DNA of 64,000 bases from assembly GCF_002850745.1 (NCBI RefSeq), contig NZ_KZ559468.1, positions 663,119-727,118 of the forward strand. Reading direction: 5' to 3'. Made by a program: the position numbers and the translations under genes. Each line of letters opens with the position of its first letter. The stretch's first letter is position 1. The stretch comes from Nonomuraea indica (lineage in GTDB: Bacteria; Actinomycetota; Actinomycetes; Streptosporangiales; Streptosporangiaceae). Shown here piece after piece: positions 6,980 to 15,831 of the stretch. The notes under the pieces are model-generated. The model was not told where the DNA came from. It ran no database searches and saw only the letters and a list, made by a program, of their open reading frames with translations.

Positions 6980-8911
6980 TCACGAGAGGGCCCTTCCGGC
7001 CATCATGGCCAGCAGCGTCATCTGGTCCAGGTCGGGCGTGGCGGCGGGGTCGAGCTCGCGGTAGCGGCGGTGCAGGTTGACCACGATCCGCTCGGAGTCC
7101 AGCCAGGTGGCGTACTCGTCCAGGTCCACCGCCTCCACCGCCTCGGCGAAGGACAGGCCGCGGGCGTGGGCGGCGTCCGCCTGCTCGACCACGTGGGCGA
7201 GATAGCCGCGCACCGCGCGGATCCCGTCCGGGTCGGTGACCGGGCCGTGGCCGGGGACGATCGTGTGCGCGCCGGTGTCGATCATCCGGTCGCAGGCGGC
7301 GATCCAGTTGCCGATCGGGCCGCTCCACACGATCGGGGTGCAGCCGACGAACAGCAGGTCCCCCGCGAAGAGCACGCCCGCGTCCGGCACGTGCACGACC
7401 GAGTCGGCGCCGGTGTGGGCGGGGCCGAGATCCATCACCCGCACCTCGCGGCCGCCGACCTCCAAGGTCAGCTCCCCCTCGAAGGTCAGGTCGGGCAGCC
7501 GCAGGCGGATGCCGCTGAAGTCGAAGGCGCCGAAGCGTTCGCGGAAGTAGGGGGTCATGGGGCCGAGGTCCACGACCTGGGTGGCGGTCAGCATCTCCGG
7601 AGGCATCTCGTGCCGCATCTCGGAGCAGGTGGCCTCCGCGGCGACGATCCGGACGTGCTCGCCCAGCAGCTGGTTGCCGTGGGTGTGGTCGCCGTTGGCG
7701 TGCGTGATGACGGCGTGGGTGAGCGGGTGCCGGTCCGTGACCGGGCGCATGGCGTCGAGCATCTCGGCGGTCAGCGGCAGGTCGAACAGGGTGTCGACCA
7801 GGAGGGAGGCCCCCTCGCCGGCGACCAGGCCCGCGTTGCTCCAGCCGTACCCGCCGTCGGGCAGCAGCCAGGCCCACACGCCCGCGCCGACCTCGTGCAG
7901 CCCGCGCGTGTAGGGCAGCTTCGCCGGGGCGCGGTTGACCCGCGGCCGCGGAGGCCGCCGGTCCGGGTCGGGCCGGGGCGGCAGCGGGTGCGGCGCGGCG
8001 GACGCGCGGACGGTCTGCCGGGTACGGCCGAGCCCCTCGACCGTCAGCTCGACGACGTCGCCGTCCCGCAGCCAGCCGGGGAAGGCGGCCGGGTCGCCGA
8101 GGGACAGGTGCTCGACGAGGCAGCAGCCGGGGACCGTGCCGGAGCCGAAGACGTCGCCGGGCATCAGGTCCACGCCGCGCGAGGCGTAGGAGATGACCTC
8201 GCCGAAGCTCCAGTCCATGGCGTCGGTACGGCCCGAGCCGATGGACCTGCCGTTGACCTTCGCCTCGACCCGCAGGGCGAGCCTGCCGTCGCGGCGGTAG
8301 GGGGCCAGCTCGTCCGGGGTGACCAGGAACGGGCCGAGCGTGGTCGCGCCGTCCTTGCCCTTGGCCTGGCCGATCGCCAGCGGCGCCTCGCGCAGCTGCA
8401 GGTCGCGGGCCGACCAGTCGTTGTAGATGGTGTAGCCGATGATGTGCTCCTCGGCCTGCTCCGGGGTGAGGTCCCGGCCGCCCGGCCCGATGACCGCGGC
8501 GATCTCCAGCTCGAAGTCGAACCAGGCGCTGCCGGGCGAGATCGTCACCTCGTCGTCCGGACCGGCGATCGTCGAGGGGCAGGCGAAGTAGTAGGCCGGG
8601 ATCTGGTACCAGGCGTCGTCGAGCGTGCGGGGGGAGCCGGTCGCCTGCCGGCAGTTGCGCATGTGGTCCAGGAAGCACAGGCAGTCGCGGACCGAGGGCG
8701 GACGGGGGATCGGCGCGCGCAGCCTGGCCCCGGCCAGCGGGACGGCCTCCGCCTCCGACGCCAGGGCCGCCTCCCCGGCCGCCCGCAACTCCGCCGCGCC
8801 CCGGCCGACGAGCTCGATCAGAGCGACGCCTGGGGCGACCGGGTGGATCCGGTCGTCGCCGATGACGCCGACGCGGTCTCCCGTACCCGTCGCGTAAGTC
8901 ACCCAACGCAT
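6980..8911 (-). CDS. fumarylacetoacetase-like / metallo-beta-lactamase-fold fusion protein
   Basis: A 643-residue protein with two enzyme domains in one uninterrupted frame. Residues about 60-305 are a fumarylacetoacetate hydrolase-family domain: metal ligands in FDFELEIAAVIG (E134, E136) and YNDWSARD (D165), the SFGEVISYASRG segment and a terminal GDVVELTVEGLG. A proline/arginine-rich linker (about 305-332) leads to an MBL-fold domain (about 335-640) with HANGDH (404-409; Asn at the second metal position instead of His), AHTGAD (H499), AGDLLF (D518) and VPGHGP (H555). The two activities usually occur as separate proteins. The ATG at 8911 has GAGGAGG upstream. Role probably in aromatic or keto-acid catabolism; substrate unknown. 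Confidence 0.85.
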   Translation of the reverse strand: MRWVTYATGTGDRVGVIGDDRIHPVAPGVALIELVGRGAAELRAAGEAALASEAEAVPLAGARLRAPIPRPPSVRDCLCFLDHMRNCRQATGSPRTLDDAWYQIPAYYFACPSTIAGPDDEVTISPGSAWFDFELEIAAVIGPGGRDLTPEQAEEHIIGYTIYNDWSARDLQLREAPLAIGQAKGKDGATTLGPFLVTPDELAPYRRDGRLALRVEAKVNGRSIGSGRTDAMDWSFGEVISYASRGVDLMPGDVFGSGTVPGCCLVEHLSLGDPAAFPGWLRDGDVVELTVEGLGRTRQTVRASAAPHPLPPRPDPDRRPPRPRVNRAPAKLPYTRGLHEVGAGVWAWLLPDGGYGWSNAGLVAGEGASLLVDTLFDLPLTAEMLDAMRPVTDRHPLTHAVITHANGDHTHGNQLLGEHVRIVAAEATCSEMRHEMPPEMLTATQVVDLGPMTPYFRERFGAFDFSGIRLRLPDLTFEGELTLEVGGREVRVMDLGPAHTGADSVVHVPDAGVLFAGDLLFVGCTPIVWSGPIGNWIAACDRMIDTGAHTIVPGHGPVTDPDGIRAVRGYLAHVVEQADAAHARGLSFAEAVEAVDLDEYATWLDSERIVVNLHRRYRELDPAATPDLDQMTLLAMMAGRALS

Positions 8912-9103
8912 GGAGAACCTCCTCGTTCTATGTTGGCCGACACAGGATATACCAGTCAGCATTCGCTCTGTCGTCCGGCAAGTCCGCAGCGGCGTGATCG
9001 ACCGAAGGACCGACCGGCGACATTTCCTCGGGGCACGTCATGCCAAGAGGGTCAGCGCGCACGAAGCCAGGCGAGGCCTCCTGCATGGCTTCGCCCTGGA
9101 AAC

Positions 9104-9440
9104 CGCGCTGCGCTGACCGGTCGTGCGGGTCGCGCGCGCCCAGGCGGCGTGGGGGAACAGGCCGACGTCCGGGGCTCCGGGCCGGAAGTCGTACCGGACG
9201 ACGGGCGGCGGGTGGCGGAGCTTCGGCCCCTCGGGTGTGGAGATCGCGTTGACGACGGTGCCCCAGCCCTGCCGGGAGGTCAGGTAGCCCTCGGCGGTGA
9301 GCTGGTGGTAGGCCGCGACGACCACATCGCGGGTGATCTGGAGATCGGAGGTGAGTGCCCGGGACGACCGTCGGCCGGAGCGACCCCGCCGTGATCGTCG
9401 ACGTACGGTACCGACCCACCTCAACGGCGAAGACCCCCAC
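9104..9440 (-). pseudogene. remnant of a MocR/PdxR-type GntR regulator
   Basis: On the minus strand, SRALTSDLQITRDVVVAAY followed by QLTAEGYLTSRQGWGTVV (about 9245-9370) is the second half of a GntR winged helix, and FRPGAPDVGLFPHAAWARA (about 9125-9185) is the start of the aminotransferase-like domain of MocR proteins. The preceding ITAGSLRP-like segment lies in another frame (about 9380-9430), so the HTH is frameshifted, and the remaining roughly 350 residues are missing. The rest of 8963-9581 holds no recognisable gene. Confidence 0.65.
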
Positions 9441-9581
9441 CCGGACAGAGCCGGGCAGCTGAGCGATGGGGAAGGTCACAGCCGACGCAGTCGTGCCGAT
9501 CGAGCGCGACCTGCCCGAGCGGCGACCGGTCAGGCAGGGCGTGACGACCGTGGGGCCGGGCGACGGCGGCGGGCCGTGCCG

Positions 9582-11045
9582 TCAGCGCGGCAGGTAGGCG
9601 GACCATCGTCCAGGACGGACGCCCTGCAGCGGCCGCCGCTCCCAGGCCAGCAGGAACGGCGCCGGAACCGCGCGGCCGCTGTCCACGGCGACCACCTGCT
9701 TCCCCGCGGCCTCGGCGGCGCGCACCGCGGCGGGCACGTCGTTCAGCCCCGCCCAGTTCAGCACGGTGTGCCCGTCGCAGCCCATCCGGTAGGCGATCAT
9801 CACCGCGTGCTCGCCGTACACCAGGCAGGGAGGGTGGACGCGTAGGTCCCGCAGTTCCCGGGCGACCCGCACGTGGGCCTCCCGCTTGGCCAGCCGGGGC
9901 GCGACGACCTTGTCCAGCGTGACGCCCTGCAGGGTGAGGTGCGCGAGGAAGCCCGCGGCGGCCAGGCAGGCGCCGGCCCGGCGCCGCGCCGTCCCCCTCG
10001 CGCCCTCCAGCAGCGCGAGCGCGCCGTGCGCGATCGGGAACGCCAGCAGCGCGTACGTGGGGAGCAGGAAGCGGGGGGCCGCGTACCCGACCAGGAAGAC
10101 GTACGGCACGGCCGACGACACGCCCGCCACGGCCGGCATGAGGGCTTCGGCGAGGCGGCCACGGTGCCGGGCCGCGTACAGCCCGAGCAGGACGAGCACC
10201 GGGATCGCGCTCCACCACAGCACCCAGGACGGCATGGCGGGGCCGCAGTGCGCGGGAGGCCGGCACAGCAGCGGGCCGTTCAGCGCCCGCGCGTGCTCGT
10301 ACAGCGAGAAGTGCAGCCCGGTCTCGTTGGCTGCGCCGGCGGCCTGCCAGCGCGCGAGCGGCCCGCCGAACCGCACGTACGCCTCGACGACCCAGTCCGC
10401 CCATCCGGCGGCGAGACCGGCGACCAGCGCGACCGCCACCCGGGGCCGTCGCCCGCCCGGCCGGACGAGCGCCAGCCCCAGCGGGAGGACGAGCCAGAGG
10501 CTGTCGGGCGGCCGCACCAGGGCGACCGCGGCCACGCACAGCGCCAGCCCGATCACGCAGCCGCGCCCGGCGTCCGGCCGCAGGCAGCGCAGGAAGAACC
10601 CGACGGCGCCCACCGCCCCGAACGCCACCCACATGTTGGGCATCGCCTCGCTGCCGTAGAACAACGCCAGCCACAGCGAGGCGAACAGCAGCGCGGCCAC
10701 GGGCGCCACGGCTCCCGGGCGCAGCCGCAGCCAGGTCGCGAACGACGCGTAGAGCGCCAGGGCCGACAGCAGGCACAGGTAGACGCGCAGCGCCTCCGTC
10801 GAGGACGTCACCAGCACCACCGGCGCGACGATCAGCGTGATCCCGCGGGCGCGAGGCGCGATGAACTCGACCGCGGGCACCCGGGGATCGACCTGGCTGA
10901 CGTAGACCACCTCGTCCCACCCCAGCCCCATGCCGGGGCCGGCCGCGACCAGCTGGACGGTTCCGTAGCAGACGGCCACGAGCGCCAGCAGGGCCCGCCA
11001 GGGGTCGGCTCGCAGCCACGAGTGCGTCGACGCGCTTGGTCTCAT
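9582..11045 (-). CDS. polytopic membrane protein, GT-C glycosyltransferase-like
   Basis: A 487-residue protein with about ten hydrophobic segments. After the first membrane segment comes GWDEVVYVSQVD, resembling the first extracytoplasmic loop DE motif of GT39-like polyprenyl-phosphate-sugar glycosyltransferases. A soluble C-terminal tail follows (about 385-487: HPPCLVYGEHAVMIAYRMGCDG, then WERRPLQG). It may transfer a sugar to a cell-wall or protein acceptor on the outer face; neither donor nor acceptor can be inferred. The first ATG at 11045 gives a plausible N-terminus. Neighbours do not form an obvious pathway with it. Confidence 0.65.
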   Translation of the reverse strand: MRPSASTHSWLRADPWRALLALVAVCYGTVQLVAAGPGMGLGWDEVVYVSQVDPRVPAVEFIAPRARGITLIVAPVVLVTSSTEALRVYLCLLSALALYASFATWLRLRPGAVAPVAALLFASLWLALFYGSEAMPNMWVAFGAVGAVGFFLRCLRPDAGRGCVIGLALCVAAVALVRPPDSLWLVLPLGLALVRPGGRRPRVAVALVAGLAAGWADWVVEAYVRFGGPLARWQAAGAANETGLHFSLYEHARALNGPLLCRPPAHCGPAMPSWVLWWSAIPVLVLLGLYAARHRGRLAEALMPAVAGVSSAVPYVFLVGYAAPRFLLPTYALLAFPIAHGALALLEGARGTARRRAGACLAAAGFLAHLTLQGVTLDKVVAPRLAKREAHVRVARELRDLRVHPPCLVYGEHAVMIAYRMGCDGHTVLNWAGLNDVPAAVRAAEAAGKQVVAVDSGRAVPAPFLLAWERRPLQGVRPGRWSAYLPR

Positions 11046-11171
11046 GGCGCCTTTCCTAGCGCCGGCGCCCTCGCGGACGCGGCCGCGACGAGGAGACTTG
11101 CCGTAAGGGATGCGCAGTCATGACGTTGCATCGGTGCGCCCGGGCGGCGCGCGCCCGGCCGGGGCGGCCGG

Positions 11172-11942
11172 CTACCGCTTGATGGTGTAGCTGTCGCCGT
11201 ACACCTTCCAGGTCAGCGGCGGGTCGAGGTCGAGGTTGCCCTTCCTGAGGAAGACCCGCTGCGCGGTGTCCACGCGGCTGGTGTCCTCGTGCGCCTCCTC
11301 GGCCTTCATGGCCGCCTTGCGGGCGTCGAGGAAGGCGTTGAGGTACGTGGTCTCGTTCCCGCCCTGCGCCGGGGTCTTCGCCCTGGCCAGGGCCGACTTG
11401 CGGATGCCGCCGAAGCTGAGCCGGTCGCCGCCCGGGCCGTGCATGACCAGGGCGTCGTAGTAGGCGAACTGGCCGAGCGCCCGCAGCCCGTCCTTCTTGG
11501 CCTGCTCGACCGCGGGGTCGAAGTAGACGCGGTCGCGCTCGTCGTTCTGCGCCCGCTGGAAGGCGGGGTCCTTGGCGGCCTGCTTCCAGTCCCGGGTGAA
11601 ATGCGGGTCCAGGCCCTTGTGGGAGGCCGTGCCGTTGACGCGGCGCAGCGCGGGGAGGTACTTGGCCAGCACGTTGCCGGGCCGGCGCGCGGTGTAGAGC
11701 TCGACGAGGGCGAGCATGTCGCCCGTGCCGGAGCAGAACCCGATGATGCCCGCCGTGTACCCGCGGCCGTCCTTGATGTCCTCGATGTAGCCGTACTGCG
11801 CCTTCCAGTCGAGCGAGGAGTTCTCGGCGCTGGACACCAGTCGCATGGCGATGTCCTTCTTGTGCGGGTCGGTGAGATCCACGGGCGCCTGTCCCGTTAA
11901 GGACAGCACGAGGGCGAGGGACGTGAGGGCCGTCGGCGACAT
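11172..11942 (-). CDS. csn: secreted chitosanase, GH46
   Basis: Hydrolyses beta-1,4 bonds in chitosan outside the cell. A short signal peptide (about 1-20) precedes a 236-residue catalytic domain. The catalytic pair is visible: E40 in SSAENSS and D58 in IKDGRGYTAG, with the same 18-residue spacing as E22/D40 of the Streptomyces N174 enzyme. Further family motifs are YGYIEDI, GFCSGTGDM and the DALVMHGPGG segment. The length of 256 is typical. It is monocistronic, directly downstream of a perfect 29-bp palindrome that is probably its operator. Confidence 0.93.
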   Translation of the reverse strand: MSPTALTSLALVLSLTGQAPVDLTDPHKKDIAMRLVSSAENSSLDWKAQYGYIEDIKDGRGYTAGIIGFCSGTGDMLALVELYTARRPGNVLAKYLPALRRVNGTASHKGLDPHFTRDWKQAAKDPAFQRAQNDERDRVYFDPAVEQAKKDGLRALGQFAYYDALVMHGPGGDRLSFGGIRKSALARAKTPAQGGNETTYLNAFLDARKAAMKAEEAHEDTSRVDTAQRVFLRKGNLDLDPPLTWKVYGDSYTIKR

Positions 11943-11950
11943 GGAGGCTC

Positions 11951-11979
11951 CGTTCGTTAGGAAACTTTCCTAACGAACG
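11951..11979 (-). promoter_or_regulatory. 29-bp perfect palindrome, candidate CsnR-type operator
   Basis: Two perfect 14-base arms (CGTTCGTTAGGAAA and its complement) around one central base, 8 bp upstream of the chitosanase ATG. Palindromes with a TTAGGAAA core upstream of actinomycete chitosanase genes are the known targets of the ROK-family repressor CsnR; the match is from memory. No ROK gene is present here, so the regulator would act in trans. GGAG for translation begins at the palindrome edge. Confidence 0.75.
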
Positions 11980-12025
11980 GTACTCTCCTCGACGGGTGCC
12001 GGGGGGCGAATCCGGCGAAACCCGC

Positions 12026-12664
12026 TCACGGCCGCAGCGCGGCCAGCTGCTCCTCGAACGGGACGACCGCCTCCACATCATCGCCGGGCCCGGCGGGCCG
12101 GCGGCGCGTGGCGGCCTGACCCGTCATGAGACCGGCCAGCTCGGCGCCCGCCCGCCCCACCCGCTCGGCGAGCCCCTCGGTGAACGCGTCGCCGCCGCCG
12201 CCCCAGTCCTCCGACGCCGCGTACACGGCCGTCGGCACCACCACGGCCCGCAGGTAGGCGAACAGCGGGCGCATGGCGTGCTCCAGCACCAGCGAATGCC
12301 GGGCCGTGCCGCCGGTCGCCGCCACCAGCACGGGCACGCCGGCCAGCGCGTCCGGGTCGAGGACGTCCACGAACGACTTGAACAGGCCGCTGTAGGAGGC
12401 GGTGAACACCGGGGTGACGGCGACGAGGCCGTCGGCGCCGGTGACCGCGTCGACCGCCTCACGCAGCCTCGTGTTGGGGAACCCGGTCACCAGGGCGTTG
12501 GCGATGTCGCCGGCGAGGTCGCGCAGCTCGATCACCCGCGCCTCGACGGGTGCGCCGGCGGCCGGCTCCTCCAGGCGGGCGCGGGTGGCCTGGACGAGGC
12601 GGTCGGCGAGCAGGCGGGTGGAGGACGGCTGGCTGAGCCCCGCCGACACGGCGACGAGCTTCAT
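12026..12664 (-). CDS. NADPH-dependent FMN reductase, CE1759 type
   Basis: A 212-residue flavodoxin-like reductase supplying reduced FMN. It shows VAVSAGLSQPSSTRLLADRL at the N-terminus (the phosphate-binding loop of NADPH-FMN reductases), VTPVFTASYSGLFKSFVDVLD and VLVAATGGTARHS in the middle. The ATG at 12664 with GAGGAG upstream is preferred to the longer frame. It lies 59 bases downstream of an LLM-class monooxygenase on the same strand. This pair is the known CE1758/CE1759 duo, where the reductase feeds flavin to its partner. Confidence 0.88.
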   Translation of the reverse strand: MKLVAVSAGLSQPSSTRLLADRLVQATRARLEEPAAGAPVEARVIELRDLAGDIANALVTGFPNTRLREAVDAVTGADGLVAVTPVFTASYSGLFKSFVDVLDPDALAGVPVLVAATGGTARHSLVLEHAMRPLFAYLRAVVVPTAVYAASEDWGGGGDAFTEGLAERVGRAGAELAGLMTGQAATRRRPAGPGDDVEAVVPFEEQLAALRP

Positions 12665-12723
12665 GGACGATCTCCTCTTCGGTCTCGGACTGTCGGTCTC
12701 GGGGTGTGGTCCCAGGTTCGCGG

Positions 12724-13803
12724 TCACGCCGCGGAAGGCTCCGACGTGCGGGCCGCGTGCGTGGGGGCGTCCGGCACGCCGGCGGGACGGTTCTTGGCGA
12801 ACTCGCGGCGCAGCACGGGCACGACCTCCTCCCCCAGGATGTCGAGCTGCTCCAGCACCGTCTTCAGCGGCAGCCCGGCGTGGTCCATGAGGAACAGCTG
12901 GCGCTGGTAGTCGCCGAAGTGCTCGCGAAAGGTGAGCGTCCGGTCGATCACCTGCTGCGGGCTGCCGACCGTGAGCGGCGTCTCGGCCATGAAGTCCTCC
13001 AGCGAGGGACCGTGGCCGTACACGGGGGCGTTGTCGAAGTACGGGCGGAACTCGCGGACGGCGTCCTGGGAGTTCTTGCGCATGAACACCTGGCCGCCGA
13101 GGCCCACGATGGCCTGCTCGGGAGTGCCGTGCCCGTAGTGCGCGTACCGCTGCCGGTAGAGGGTGATGAGGCGGATGAAGTGCTCCTTGGGCCAGAAGAT
13201 GTTGTTGGCGAAGAACCCGTCACCGTAGTAGGCGGCCTGCTCCGCGATCTCCGGGCTGCGGATGGAGCCGTGCCAGACGAACGGCGGCACCCCGTCCAGC
13301 GGGCGCGGCGTGGCGGTGAAGCCCTGCAGCGGCGTGCGGAAGCGGCCCTCCCAGTCGACGACGTCCTCGCGCCACAGCTTGTGCAGCAGCGCGTAGTTCT
13401 CGATGGCCAGCGGGATGCCCTGCCGGATGTCCTGCCCGAACCACGGGTAGACCGGCCCGGTGTTCCCCCGGCCCAGGATGAGGTCCACCCGGCCGTCGGC
13501 CAGGTGCTGCAGCATGGCGTAGTCCTCGGCGATCTTGACCGGGTCGTTGGTCGTGATCAGCGTGGTGGCCGTGGACAGGATGAGCCGCTCGGTCCGGGCG
13601 GCGATGTAGCCGAGCATGGTGGTGGGGGAGGAGGGGACGAACGGCGGGTTGTGGTGCTCGCCGGTCGCGAACACGTCGAGCCCGACCTCCTCGGCCTTGA
13701 GCGCGATCGTCACCATGGCCTTGATGCGCTCGCGCTCGCTGGGGGTCCGGCCCGTCGTGGGGTCGGTAGTCACATCCCCGACGCTGAAGATTCCGAACTG
13801 CAT
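12724..13803 (-). CDS. LLM-class flavin-dependent oxidoreductase, CE1758 type
   Basis: A 359-residue luciferase-like TIM-barrel monooxygenase. Diagnostic stretches are MQFGIFSVGDVT, DVFATGEHHNPPFVPSSPTT, LADGRVDLILGRGNTGPVYPWFG and VWHGSIRSPEIAEQAA. Together with the reductase gene after it, this forms a two-component monooxygenase. The substrate is unknown; relatives act on alkanesulfonates and other small molecules. The upstream minus-strand segment (13804-13860) is relatively AT-rich with a repeated TTGAA-type element and is the likely promoter. Confidence 0.88.
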   Translation of the reverse strand: MQFGIFSVGDVTTDPTTGRTPSERERIKAMVTIALKAEEVGLDVFATGEHHNPPFVPSSPTTMLGYIAARTERLILSTATTLITTNDPVKIAEDYAMLQHLADGRVDLILGRGNTGPVYPWFGQDIRQGIPLAIENYALLHKLWREDVVDWEGRFRTPLQGFTATPRPLDGVPPFVWHGSIRSPEIAEQAAYYGDGFFANNIFWPKEHFIRLITLYRQRYAHYGHGTPEQAIVGLGGQVFMRKNSQDAVREFRPYFDNAPVYGHGPSLEDFMAETPLTVGSPQQVIDRTLTFREHFGDYQRQLFLMDHAGLPLKTVLEQLDILGEEVVPVLRREFAKNRPAGVPDAPTHAARTSEPSAA

Positions 13804-13921
13804 CTTTGGTCACCATCCTTGACTATTGAAAGTTGAACATCCACTCCAGCGTTGATCGCCCCTCCTTTATTCCACAAAGCGGTCGCGGCCGGTGGCCCGG
13901 CGCCCTTCCCGTGCCGAACGC

Positions 13922-14001
13922 GGGGCGTGAGCGGTCGCCCGGAGCGCGGTACGGGGCGTCAGCGGTCGCCCGGAGCGCGGTACGGGGCGTCAGCGGTCGC
14001 C
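13922..14001. repeat. 31-bp tandem repeat, 2.6 copies
   Basis: Units at 13922-13952 and 13953-13983 differ at one base, with an 18-base partial copy at 13984-14001. The last copy runs into the final codons of the NAD-binding protein gene, so the array looks like an expansion of its 3' end. Confidence 0.85.
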
Positions 14002-14664
14002 AGGCGCCCCCGCGGCGGCGGCGTTGATGGCGGCCGGGCCGAGCACCCGCTCCGGCGCCCCGTGCTCCGCGAGCGCGATCATGGCCCGCCCGATCTGCTC
14101 GGTCGTGGTCACCGCCGCCGGGAACAGCCGCCTCAGCACCGGGGAGAACGGCGCCGTCACCACGTACGCCAGCCGGTACCACCTGGTCCGCGACGTGATG
14201 CCGTGCAGCGGCTGGATGTAGCCGGGCCGGAACATGTACGCCTCCAGCGGCAGCGCCAGCAGCGCGTTCTCCGTGGCGCCCTTGACCCTGGCCCACATCG
14301 CCCGGCCGTGCGCGTCGGTGCCCGCCCCCGAGACGTACACGAACGTGGAGCCGGGGTTCAGCCGGGCCAGCGTGGTGCCCGCCGCCAGCGTGACGTCGTA
14401 GGTGATCCGCCGGTAGTCGCGCTCGGCCATCCCGGCCGAGGAGACGCCGAGGCAGAAGAAGCAGGCGTCGTGGCCGGCGAGCTCGCCCTCCAGGGGCGCC
14501 AGGTCGAGCAGGTCGGCGTGGGCGAGCTCGCGCAGCTTGGGATGCGGTCGGCCGGTGGGCGACCGGCCGACCGTGAGCACCCGCTCGACGCGGTCGTCGA
14601 GCAGGCACTCGCGCAGCACGCCCTGCCCGACCATGCCGGTGGCGCCGAAAATGATCACTCGCAT
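13990..14664 (-). CDS. NAD(P)-binding epimerase-like protein
   Basis: A 224-residue Rossmann protein: the N-terminal FGATGMVGQGVLRECL is a clear GxxGxxG dinucleotide motif, followed by FFCLGVSS and FVYVSGAGTD, characteristic of atypical SDRs of the NmrA/HTATIP2-like group. VKGATENALLALPLEAYMFRPGYIQP is the C-terminal half. The substrate is unknown. The 3' end lies in a 31-bp tandem repeat, and the last residues are probably repeat-derived. Upstream distance to the next gene does not suggest an operon. Confidence 0.78.
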   Translation of the reverse strand: MRVIIFGATGMVGQGVLRECLLDDRVERVLTVGRSPTGRPHPKLRELAHADLLDLAPLEGELAGHDACFFCLGVSSAGMAERDYRRITYDVTLAAGTTLARLNPGSTFVYVSGAGTDAHGRAMWARVKGATENALLALPLEAYMFRPGYIQPLHGITSRTRWYRLAYVVTAPFSPVLRRLFPAAVTTTEQIGRAMIALAEHGAPERVLGPAAINAAAAGAPGDR

Positions 14665-14727
14665 GTCAGGCTCCGTTCCTGGCCCGCATGCTACCCATGA
14701 TCGGCCGGCGGCTCTCCCCGGGCGGGA

Positions 14728-15708
14728 TCAGACCCCGACGCGCCCGCCCCAGTCCAGGAGCGCGCGGGCGGTGTCGAAGCGGCGGCTGGAGACCGACTCG
14801 CCGAGCAGCACGCCCACCAGCAGCCTGCCGTCACGCTCGCCCGCGAAGGCCAGGCTGAACCCGGCGGCGCGGGTGAACCCGGTCTTCAGGCCGACCGCGC
14901 CCGGGCTGCCGAGCAGCCTGTTGGTGTTCGACCAGGTGTAGGAGCGGTGCGTGCCCGTCCTGGCGGTCGTGTACCGGCGGGTGCTGGTCACCTGGCGCAG
15001 CAGCGGGTCGCGCAGCGCCTGAACGCCGAGCACCGCCTGGTCCCTGGCGGTCGAGTAGCCGTCGCTGCCCGGCATGGGCAGGCCGTCGGCGTTGACGTAG
15101 AAGGTGTCGTTCATGCCGAGTTGCTTGGCCGTGGCGTTCATCCTGGCCACGAACCCGGCCACTCCGGGGCCGTAGGTGCGGGCGAGCGCGTGGGCGGCGT
15201 CGGCGCCCGAGGGCAGCATGAGCGCGTACAGCATGTCCTTGACCGGGAGCCGGTCGCCGGGGCGCAGGTAGGCGGTGGTGCCGCCGCCCTCCCGGGCGTA
15301 GCGCGCGTCCTCGGGCCTGACCTCCACCAGGTCGCCCGGCCGGGCGGACTTGAGCACCAGGTAGGCGGTCATGGTCTTGGTGAGGCTGGCGATCGGCATG
15401 CGCCGGTTCTCGGCCTCGCCGAACCGGACGGCGCCGGTCTCGGCGTCGACCAGGATGGCGGCCTTGCCGTACACGGTGGGCGGCTCGGCGGCGGCCCGTG
15501 ACCCGGCCACGGGCAGGGCGGTCGCGGGCGCGGCGGAGGAGGCGGTGGAGGACGCGGTGGAGGACGCGATGGCCGCGGAGGTGGCCGCGAGGGTGGCCGC
15601 GGAGGCGGGCTGTGGCGCCGCGGTCCGGGCATGCGCGGGCGCTGCGAAGCCCGTGAGCAGCGCCAGGGCGCCGGCGCAGAGCAGCAGGGGAGCTTTCCGG
15701 TCATGCAT
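14728..15708 (-). CDS. D-alanyl-D-alanine carboxypeptidase, peptidase S11
   Basis: Trims the terminal D-Ala of peptidoglycan stem peptides. A signal peptide (about 1-27) is followed by an Ala/Ser/Thr-rich linker with repeated ASST units (about 30-75), then the transpeptidase fold. Active-site motifs are S108-L-T-K111 and K275-T-G. The second motif reads S167-G-A instead of the classic S-x-N, a variation seen in actinobacterial homologues. The ATG at 15708 is preferred over longer in-frame starts because the signal peptide begins there. Length 326 is normal. Confidence 0.88.
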   Translation of the reverse strand: MHDRKAPLLLCAGALALLTGFAAPAHARTAAPQPASAATLAATSAAIASSTASSTASSAAPATALPVAGSRAAAEPPTVYGKAAILVDAETGAVRFGEAENRRMPIASLTKTMTAYLVLKSARPGDLVEVRPEDARYAREGGGTTAYLRPGDRLPVKDMLYALMLPSGADAAHALARTYGPGVAGFVARMNATAKQLGMNDTFYVNADGLPMPGSDGYSTARDQAVLGVQALRDPLLRQVTSTRRYTTARTGTHRSYTWSNTNRLLGSPGAVGLKTGFTRAAGFSLAFAGERDGRLLVGVLLGESVSSRRFDTARALLDWGGRVGV

Positions 15709-15831
15709 GCGCACAGCCTGCCGGAAAATTGATGCCCTGTTGACCGTTTTGGGCGATTTGTCTGGTTTAAGCGTTGCTTCTCGGCCCTCCACCTGGGGTT
15801 TCACGAAGGTAAATCTTTGCGACGGCGCGGC

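Noticed and set aside
9464-9590. Short plus-strand frame beginning M-G-K-V-T-A-D
   Set aside because: No ribosome site, no recognisable family, and it overlaps the end of the membrane glycosyltransferase-like gene.
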